From contig JAIRLL010000197.1 of the NCBI GenBank assembly GCA_031259505.1, positions 1 through 7,460 on the forward strand: a stretch of DNA of 7,460 bases, written 5' to 3'. This document shows positions 1-4,987 of this stretch, piece by piece. This stretch comes from Tannerella sp. GTDB taxonomy: Bacteria > Bacteroidota > Bacteroidia > Bacteroidales > Tannerellaceae. The position numbers were made by a program, and so were the translations under genes. Numbering within the stretch: position 1 is the first letter of the stretch; each line of letters starts with the position of its first letter. Below the pieces are notes generated by a model. It had not been told where the DNA came from. It did not search any database and was given only the letters and a program-made list of their open reading frames with translations.

Positions 1-1
1 A

Positions 2-670
2 AGCGTCGACACCGTTTTCGTGCAGTACGATCCGCAAAGCCTGGGTATTCACCTCCTGTATGTCCCTTACAAACAGGCTTTGAACAATGAGATGGTATCG
101 CTTGATTTTATTCGTAAAAGCGAGATTACGAAAAAAATTGCCGATCAGGATCATCTTAGGGACGACATTTTCCGCGGATTTGCCGATTCCATCAAAGGCG
201 CGACGAAGCATTTCGACAGTTCGCACCGTGAGGCAGCCTATCTGCTCGACGACATTGTCGGGCATTACGGCAACATTACCAGAAAAACGCTCGACGACGA
301 GACAGCCGCCATCAACGATCTGGTGCGCGAACTGAATCAGCCCGCCGCCGCACAGGCCGTCGTATTGCTCGGATTGACGGCGTGGCAGAACAAATTGGTC
401 GAAGAGAATGAAAACTTCGTGAAACTGATGACGGAACGCTACCGCGAAACGGCTGAAAAAACGCCGTTCAGGATGCAGGACACGCGCCGCGAAACCGACA
501 GGTATTATCACGCCATCATCTCGCAGATAGAAAATCAGCATCTGGCGGGCGTCGCCGTCAGCGAGGCTTTTGTCAGAGAACTGAACGCCGTGATTGAGCG
601 CTTCAAACGCATTCTCGCCCAGGAAAGCGGCGAACGCAAGCCCAAGCCGCCGATTGAAGAGAAAAATTAA
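2..670 (+). CDS. DUF6261 family protein, 5'-truncated
   Basis: The frame is open from the first complete codon of the window (position 2) to the TAA at 668-670, giving 222 residues. The GTG at 20 could be read as a start, but codons 2-19 encode SVDTVF, which runs smoothly into VQYDPQSLG, so the true start probably lies upstream of the window. The protein is hydrophilic and mainly helical, with no signal peptide or membrane segment in the visible part. Segments such as RDDIFRGFADSI, DDETAAINDLVREL, LGLTAWQNKL and the tail AFVRELNAVIERF match the pattern I remember for DUF6261, a family of unknown function found mostly in Bacteroidales. The last dozen residues are charged and proline-rich and probably disordered. 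Function is unknown. A strong terminator starts 25 nt after the stop, so this gene is transcriptionally separate from the block beginning at 1379. The family call is from memory of its sequence pattern. Confidence 0.75.
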   Translation, partial: SVDTVFVQYDPQSLGIHLLYVPYKQALNNEMVSLDFIRKSEITKKIADQDHLRDDIFRGFADSIKGATKHFDSSHREAAYLLDDIVGHYGNITRKTLDDETAAINDLVRELNQPAAAQAVVLLGLTAWQNKLVEENENFVKLMTERYRETAEKTPFRMQDTRRETDRYYHAIISQIENQHLAGVAVSEAFVRELNAVIERFKRILAQESGERKPKPPIEEKN

Positions 671-695
671 TGCGTTTTGATTTTGTCGAAGACAG

Positions 696-747
696 GAGAG
701 AGGAGAGGGAGACGGCGAAGTCGCCACCCTCTCTTCTCTCTATTTTT
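696..747 (+). terminator. Rho-independent terminator after the DUF6261 gene
   Basis: Bases 696-709 pair with 727-740 over 14 base pairs, with a single G-T wobble (702/734). A small asymmetric internal loop (710-713 against 726) leads to an upper stem of 714-717 with 722-725, capped by a loop of about four bases. The stem is followed by TATTTTT at 741-747. This is a textbook stem plus U-tract for transcription arriving from the DUF6261 gene. The opposite strand has no comparable T-run next to the stem, so it is probably one-directional. Confidence 0.85.
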
Positions 748-759
748 CGGGCGATGCGT

Positions 760-806
760 CATTCCGACCGGAGGGCGTGAGGCACGAGCGCACGGAGCGG
801 AGGAAT
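760..806. repeat. REP-like palindromic intergenic element
   Basis: The segment begins with CATTCCGACCGGAG and ends with GCGGAGGAATCTC. ATTCC (761-765) pairs with GGAAT (802-806) and CCG (768-770) with CGG (798-800), enclosing a purine-rich GC-rich middle that can itself fold (CGTG 776-779 with CACG 783-786). The wording, roughly 'GTCATTCCGACCGGAG...GGAGGAATCTC', resembles short repeats I recall scattered between genes in many Bacteroidota genomes. Only one copy is present here, so calling it a repeat rests on memory. It encodes no protein that I can see. Confidence 0.5.
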
Positions 807-862
807 CTCTGGTTCACTACCTGAAACAGATGGAAAACGTCAGTTCTTAATAAGCAGGTACT

Positions 863-1050
863 TTATTTTCCTACAAATACTTTATATGTCGCTTTTTCTG
901 TTTTTACGATGTAAAATCCTTTGGGAAGGGGAATCCGTCCGTTGATTTCATTGGCGGATGTTTTTTTACCAGCTTCCCGTCGGGGGAATACTCATCTACC
1001 CACCGTGTCATTAAACCGGACGCCATAGATTGGGAAAAACGGTTATATAT
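863..1050 (-). pseudogene. Remnant of a T9SS cargo protein, C-terminal sorting domain, frameshifted
   Basis: On the minus strand the codons running down to a TAA at 865-863 read EINGRIPLP then GFYIVKTEKATYKVFVGK. This is the typical end of a type A T9SS C-terminal sorting domain: a G-F/I-Y-I-V-K strand followed by a short final strand ending KVFVGK. Such domains direct outer-membrane secretion and are cleaved by the sortase PorU. The preceding portion, which should read DEYSPDGKLVKK, lies in a different frame. The two join sensibly if one base is missing from the T7 run at 961-967 (A7 on the coding strand, where eight would be needed). A stop codon inside the inverted repeat at 1051-1120 closes the upstream frame, so only about 60 codons survive and the passenger domain is gone. 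The gene is therefore a decayed 3' end. What the cargo was cannot be told. Confidence 0.65.
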
Positions 1051-1120
1051 GTCCACGAATTACACGAATTCACACGAACTGACATGAGAAAATTCGTGTA
1101 AATTCGTGTAATTCGTGGAC
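1051..1120. repeat. 30-bp inverted repeat built from a 10-bp unit
   Basis: The arm at 1051-1080 and the reverse complement of 1091-1120 agree at 28 of 30 positions (differences at arm positions 21 and 29), separated by a 10-nt spacer (1081-1090). Each arm is made of about three near-copies of a unit like TACACGAATT; in the right arm AATTCGTGTA occurs twice in direct succession (1091-1110). The outer ends are GTCCACGAAT and ATTCGTGGAC. It could form a long hairpin or cruciform. No U-tract follows on either strand, so it is not a classical terminator. I recall similar 'cacgaatt' palindromes dispersed in many bacterial genomes, which would make it a small non-autonomous repeat. It adjoins the broken 5' end of the T9SS remnant. 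Confidence 0.85.
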
Positions 1121-1297
1121 AAAGTAAATTTTGAAAATTATAGAATTATGTGAATACGAAGTTCTTTATTGATATATAAGCCGTAAACGGCATTTCTTAT
1201 ACCGAACTCAGGTTGATATATGCGGTTTCATTTTTAAAAAGCGCCTAATCCGTTTCGTGCCGTGGATATTGGGAATATTCCTCCGCGCTCTGCGATG
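1121..1297. other. Intergenic stretch with no recognised feature
   Basis: This AT-rich stretch separates the inverted repeat from the promoter of the next gene. The only structure I see is a 12-bp palindrome, GCCGTAAACGGC, at 1180-1191, too short and without a T-run to count as a terminator. No frame gives a recognisable protein on either strand, and no tRNA or known RNA fold is apparent. Confidence 0.5.
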
Positions 1298-1328
1298 TTG
1301 CCAATTCAAATATAAAGTATTATTTTTG
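1298..1328 (+). promoter_or_regulatory. Bacteroides-type promoter for the spm-ybeY-mnmG block
   Basis: TTG at 1298-1300 is followed after 20 nt by TATTTTTG at 1321-1328. This fits the known Bacteroidota housekeeping promoter: a -33 TTG(-like) element and a -7 element TAnnTTTG, normally about 19-21 nt apart. It predicts a transcript start near 1334 and a leader of about 45 nt before the ATG at 1379. The position just upstream of the first gene of the block, after a long non-coding gap, supports it. The start site is inferred from spacing only. Confidence 0.65.
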
Positions 1329-1378
1329 TGCCGGAAAGTTAGCTGTTTGCAGACATTCTTTATTATAAAGCGCAGATT

Positions 1379-2620
1379 ATGACATTGAACTATATTTGGA
1401 TAGGATTCATCATCGTGGCATTCGTTGTCGCCCTTTGCAAGTTGATATTGCTGGGCGACACGGAAATTTTTACGCAAATCACGCTGTCGACCTTCGATTC
1501 GGCGAAGCTGGGCTTCGAAATCTCAATCGGGTTGACGGGCGTTTTGTGTCTCTGGCTGGGATTGATGAAGATAGGCGAGAAGGCCGGACTGGTTGGCCTG
1601 TTTGCACGGCTTGCTTCGCCTGTGTTCAGCAAGTTGTTTCCCGAATTGCCGAAAAGTCATCCCGCGACGGGGTCTATTTTTATGAATTTTTCGGCCAACA
1701 TGCTGGGATTAGACAATGCCGCTACGCCTATCGGCCTGCAGGCCATGCAGCAGTTGCAGGAACTGAACCCTCACAGGGACAGGGCGAGCAATTCGATGAT
1801 AATGTTTCTGTGTATTAATGCTTCGGGTTTGACGCTGGTACCGATTACCATCATGATGTATCGTGCGCAATTCGGCGCGGCAAATCCGGCCGACGTGTTT
1901 CTGCCGATACTTCTTTCCACAGTCACGGCCACCCTGGTTGCGATTGTTTCGGTCTGTATTATGCAGAAGATAAACATTTTTCAGCGCAATTTGCTGTTGT
2001 TTTTCGGCGCTACTGCCGTCTTTGCCGGAGGGTTGATGTGGATATTTCATTATATGTCGAAAGAAGATGTAGCATTATATTCTACGCTGTTTGCCAACAT
2101 TCTGCTGTTTACGATAATCTGCGGATTTCTGATTGCCGGATTCGTAAAGCGGCTGAATGTCTACGACACCTTTATCGAAGGCGCCAAAGAAGGATTTCAG
2201 ACGGCGATTAAAATCATTCCCTATCTGGTGGCAATCTTTTTGGCTATAGGCGTTTTCCGCGCTTCGGGAGCGATGGATTTCTTTATCGACGGTGTTCGAG
2301 TGTTTGTCGTGGCCATCGGCTGGGATGCCGGTTTTGTGGAAGCGTTGCCTACGATGCTGATGAAGCCTTTGAGCGGCAGCAGTTCGCGCGGCATGATGCT
2401 TGATGCGATGAATACTTACGGCGCCGATTCGTTTGTCGGACGTCTTTCGTGCGTGGTGCAGGGTTCCGTTGATACGACTTTTTATGTTGCCGCCCTCTAT
2501 TACGGGAGCGTTGCCATTCGCAACATGCGCTACACCATTCCCTGCGCGCTCCTGGCCGACCTTGCCGGTTCCGTGGCGGCAGTCATCGTGACGTATTTGT
2601 TTTTTTTCGGAGCGAGTTGA
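1379..2620 (+). CDS. SpmA-SpmB fusion (nucleoside-recognition/Gate domain) membrane protein
   Basis: A 413-residue polytopic inner-membrane protein joining two halves that are separate genes, spmA and spmB, in spore-forming Firmicutes. The SpmA-like half (about residues 1-200) has hydrophobic helices near 5-25 and 48-63 and the signature NMLGLDNAATPIGLQAM at about 108-124. The SpmB-like half (about 205-413) has helices near 205-222, 235-255, 278-293, 305-318 and 385-410, plus the signature PLSGSSSRGMMLDAMNTYG at about 330-348 and VQGSVDTTFYVAALYYGSV at about 360-378. Both halves belong to the Gate (nucleoside recognition) family. In Bacillus the pair affects spore-core dehydration; Bacteroidota do not sporulate and the substrate is not known to me. 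The ATG at 1379 lies about 45 nt after the predicted transcript start, with no Shine-Dalgarno, as is usual for the phylum. It leads the gene block; ybeY starts 3 nt after its stop. Confidence 0.9.
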   Translation: MTLNYIWIGFIIVAFVVALCKLILLGDTEIFTQITLSTFDSAKLGFEISIGLTGVLCLWLGLMKIGEKAGLVGLFARLASPVFSKLFPELPKSHPATGSIFMNFSANMLGLDNAATPIGLQAMQQLQELNPHRDRASNSMIMFLCINASGLTLVPITIMMYRAQFGAANPADVFLPILLSTVTATLVAIVSVCIMQKINIFQRNLLLFFGATAVFAGGLMWIFHYMSKEDVALYSTLFANILLFTIICGFLIAGFVKRLNVYDTFIEGAKEGFQTAIKIIPYLVAIFLAIGVFRASGAMDFFIDGVRVFVVAIGWDAGFVEALPTMLMKPLSGSSSRGMMLDAMNTYGADSFVGRLSCVVQGSVDTTFYVAALYYGSVAIRNMRYTIPCALLADLAGSVAAVIVTYLFFFGAS

Positions 2621-2623
2621 TTT

Positions 2624-3052
2624 ATGGCGGTATCTTTTCATACGGACGGTACAGTGATGCCCTCAATCCGAAAAATGCCGGTGAAGCGGTGGATCAGGAC
2701 GGTTGTCGAGAGCTACGGAAAAGTTTTAGGCGATATTGCGTATATATTCTGTACGGATGAAAAAATTATTGATATAAACAGGCAGTTTTTGGATCATGAT
2801 TATTACACCGATATTATTACGTTCGATTATTCGGCCGCGGACGCAGTTTCGGGCGATTTGTTTATCAGTCTGGATACCGTGCGCAGCAATTCGGCGAAAT
2901 TCGGTATCTCCTTTCATGATGAATTGCACCGGGTGATGGTTCATGGTGTGTTGCATCTGTGCGGGTTTGGCGACAAGAGCGAGGCAGAGCAGTTACGGAT
3001 GCGTGAAGCGGAAAACATCGCGTTACGCGCATACGAAATGGAGCATAATTGA
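2624..3052 (+). CDS. ybeY: rRNA maturation factor / endoribonuclease YbeY
   Basis: A 142-residue cytoplasmic YbeY (UPF0054) protein, needed in other bacteria for 16S rRNA 3'-end processing and 70S ribosome quality control. Landmarks are YIFCTDEKIIDINRQFL (about 40-56), HDYYTDIITFDY (58-69), SGDLFISLDTV (76-86) and the metal motif HGVLHLCGFGD (107-117). The first two metal ligands, His107 and His111, are present. The third position of the usual H-x3-H-x5-H motif is Asp117. I recall the same D-K pattern in Bacteroides YbeY, so it is probably a lineage variant and not damage. Length is normal (about 135-160). The ATG at 2624 follows the previous stop by 3 nt, implying co-transcription and probable translational coupling; mnmG follows after 16 nt. 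Confidence 0.95.
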   Translation: MAVSFHTDGTVMPSIRKMPVKRWIRTVVESYGKVLGDIAYIFCTDEKIIDINRQFLDHDYYTDIITFDYSAADAVSGDLFISLDTVRSNSAKFGISFHDELHRVMVHGVLHLCGFGDKSEAEQLRMREAENIALRAYEMEHN

Positions 3053-3068
3053 TTTAAATGATTTTGAA

Positions 3069-4949
3069 ATGAATTTTAAATACGATATAATTGTAGTAGG
3101 CGGGGGACATGCCGGATGCGAAGCTGCGGCTGCGGCTGCAAATCTGGGTTCAAAGACGCTGCTTGTTACGATGGATATGCACAAGATTGCTCAGATGAGT
3201 TGCAATCCTGCGGTTGGAGGCATCGCAAAGGGGCAGATTGTGCGTGAAGTGGATGCGCTGGGCGGTTATATGGGAATTGTTACCGACCGCACGGCAATAC
3301 AGTTTCGTATGCTGAATCGCAGCAAAGGGCCGGCCATGTGGAGTCCGCGCGCGCAGAGTGACCGTATGAAGTTTATTTCTGCCTGGCGATATGTGCTGGA
3401 CCGTTTGCCGAATCTTTTCATCTGGCAGGACACGGCCGTGGAATTATTGCATGTACGCGGCGAAGTGACGGGCATTCGCACGGCAATGAACATATCTTTT
3501 TTTGCGAAGGCGGTTGTGCTGACTAACGGAACTTTTCTCAACGGATTGCTTCACATAGGTGCAGTCACGTTGAAGGGCGGGCGTTTAGCCGAGCCTGCAG
3601 TCGCGGGTCTGACTGAGCAATTGCGTACTTTGGGATTTAGTTCAGGCCGGATGAAGACAGGCACGCCGGTTCGCATCGACGGGCGGAGCGTGCATTTCGA
3701 CGAACTGACCGAGCAGCCGGGCGAGAATGATTTCCACAGGTTTTCGTTTCTTGATACTGTTTCCCGTTCGCTGAAACAGTTGAGTTGCTGGACGCTTTAC
3801 ACCAACGAAGCCTGTCATGACGTGTTGCGTCGAGGCTTGCCCGAATCCCCGTTATACAATGGGCAGATTCAAAGCGTCGGGCCCCGTTACTGTCCGAGCA
3901 TCGAAACCAAAATTGTCACCTTTGCCGACAGAACGCGACATCAGCTTTTTCTCGAACCCGAAGGCGAAGACACGCAGGAGTATTATCTGAACGGATTTTC
4001 TTCTTCATTGCCGCTGGAAATACAGTTGGAAGCATTGAAATGCATCCCTGCCTTCAGAAACGTGCGGATTTATCGCCCCGGATATGCGATTGAATACGAT
4101 TTTTTCGATCCGACCCAACTTGTGCATACGCTGGAAACAAAATTGGTTCGCAATCTTTTCTTCGCCGGACAAATTAACGGCACGACCGGTTATGAAGAGG
4201 CAGCAGGGCAGGGGATAATCGCAGGAATCAATGCCCACATCAACTGTCACGGCGGGTCGCCTTTCGTACTCAAACGCGACGAGGCGTATATCGGCGTGTT
4301 GATTGACGATTTGGTTATTAAGGGTGTCGATGAACCGTATCGCATGTTTACGTCGCGTGCGGAATATCGCATTTTATTGCGTCAGGACGATGCCGATATG
4401 CGTTTGACGGAACAGTCGCATGCAATCGGGCTTGCGGATGCCGGTCGTTTTCGGCTGCTCCGCGAGAAGAAAGACGCAATGGATGCTTTGACAAATTTCA
4501 TCGAATCGTATTCCGTAAAACCTTCGCAGGTAAATGCTTTTCTCGAGCGGGCAGGGACGTCGCCGCTTTCGCACGGCTGCAAATTGATTGACTTACTCGT
4601 TCGCCCGCAGGTAACGGTTTGCAATCTTGCCGGGTTGTTGTCTGATTTTTCCGAACAAATTCATTCCCTTGCAGTCGGCACACGTTTTGAAGAAATTATT
4701 GAGGCAGTCGAAATATCCGTCAAGTACATCGGCTACATTAAGCGTGAGCGGCAGATTGCCGACAAAATATCACGTCTCGAAAACCTGCATATCCGCGGCA
4801 AGTTTGATTACGATTCCATTCAGTCGCTCTCTACAGAAGCGCGTCAGAAACTGAAGCGAATAAATCCCGAGACGCTTGCGCAGGCAAGCCGCATTCCGGG
4901 GATTTCCCCAAACGACGTCAATATACTTTTGATACTTATGGGAAGATAA
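3069..4949 (+). CDS. mnmG: tRNA uridine-5-carboxymethylaminomethyl modification enzyme MnmG (GidA)
   Basis: A 626-residue FAD protein. With the GTPase MnmE it installs the (carboxymethyl)aminomethyl group at C5 of the wobble uridine of certain tRNAs, using methylene-tetrahydrofolate and NADH. Seen in the sequence: the N-terminal dinucleotide-binding motif GGGHAGCEAA at 11-20; SCNPAVGGIAKGQ with Cys45; RYCPSIE with Cys275, the second of the two conserved cysteines; FFAGQINGTTGYEEAAGQG near 370-388; the MFTSRAEYRILLRQDDAD block; and a helical C-terminal tRNA/MnmE-binding region ending with ASRIPGISPNDVNILLILM. The ATG at 3069 is chosen because the protein then begins MNFKYDIIVVGGG, as homologues do; an in-frame upstream extension to 2943 would overlap ybeY by 110 nt and adds nothing MnmG-like. 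No Shine-Dalgarno is visible. A parS-like site lies 12 nt after the stop. MnmM/apt-type neighbours are absent on the 3' side. Confidence 0.97.
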   Translation: MNFKYDIIVVGGGHAGCEAAAAAANLGSKTLLVTMDMHKIAQMSCNPAVGGIAKGQIVREVDALGGYMGIVTDRTAIQFRMLNRSKGPAMWSPRAQSDRMKFISAWRYVLDRLPNLFIWQDTAVELLHVRGEVTGIRTAMNISFFAKAVVLTNGTFLNGLLHIGAVTLKGGRLAEPAVAGLTEQLRTLGFSSGRMKTGTPVRIDGRSVHFDELTEQPGENDFHRFSFLDTVSRSLKQLSCWTLYTNEACHDVLRRGLPESPLYNGQIQSVGPRYCPSIETKIVTFADRTRHQLFLEPEGEDTQEYYLNGFSSSLPLEIQLEALKCIPAFRNVRIYRPGYAIEYDFFDPTQLVHTLETKLVRNLFFAGQINGTTGYEEAAGQGIIAGINAHINCHGGSPFVLKRDEAYIGVLIDDLVIKGVDEPYRMFTSRAEYRILLRQDDADMRLTEQSHAIGLADAGRFRLLREKKDAMDALTNFIESYSVKPSQVNAFLERAGTSPLSHGCKLIDLLVRPQVTVCNLAGLLSDFSEQIHSLAVGTRFEEIIEAVEISVKYIGYIKRERQIADKISRLENLHIRGKFDYDSIQSLSTEARQKLKRINPETLAQASRIPGISPNDVNILLILMGR

Positions 4950-4960
4950 AAATATCGAAT

Positions 4961-4976
4961 TGTTCCACGTGAAACA
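4961..4976. promoter_or_regulatory. parS: parS centromere-like site (ParB/Spo0J binding)
   Basis: The 16 bases TGTTCCACGTGAAACA match the bacterial parS consensus TGTTnCACGTGAAACA at every specified position. The site is an imperfect palindrome around CACGTG, with one unpaired-equivalent position (C at 4965 opposite A at 4972). It sits in the 38-nt gap between mnmG and uvrC. ParB-CTP clamps load at such sites, spread, and recruit SMC and ParA for chromosome segregation; the sites cluster near the origin in most bacteria. Fifteen specified bases make chance very unlikely in 7.5 kb. Binding here is inferred: no parA or parB is in the window. Confidence 0.88.
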
Positions 4977-4987
4977 CTGAAAAAATA

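Noticed and set aside
1051..1120. CRISPR array from the repeated 'cacgaatt' units
   Set aside because: The units are about 10 bp and contiguous, arranged as an inverted pair, with no unique spacers of CRISPR length.
1180..1191. Palindrome GCCGTAAACGGC as a terminator
   Set aside because: The stem is only 4-5 base pairs and no T-run follows on either strand.
1208..1477. 89-codon minus-strand open frame across the spm promoter and gene start
   Set aside because: Much of it is the antisense of the membrane-protein gene, it resembles no known family, and it would run across the predicted promoter.
2075..2641. 188-codon minus-strand open frame
   Set aside because: It lies antisense inside the SpmA-SpmB gene and has a low-complexity His/Arg/Lys-rich composition typical of a shadow frame.
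2943..3068. In-frame N-terminal extension of mnmG by 42 codons
   Set aside because: It overlaps ybeY out of frame by 110 nt and its residues do not resemble MnmG; the family begins right before the GGGHAG motif, as with the ATG at 3069.
4924..4931. TACTTTTG, a match to the -7 promoter element, before uvrC
   Set aside because: There is no TTG at the right distance upstream (TTTC near 4903 at best), and such an 8-mer with six fixed bases is expected about twice per strand in a window of this size; a uvrC promoter remains possible but unsupported.
4961..4976. The palindrome after mnmG as a terminator hairpin
   Set aside because: It has almost no loop and no T-run follows; the parS consensus explains it much better.
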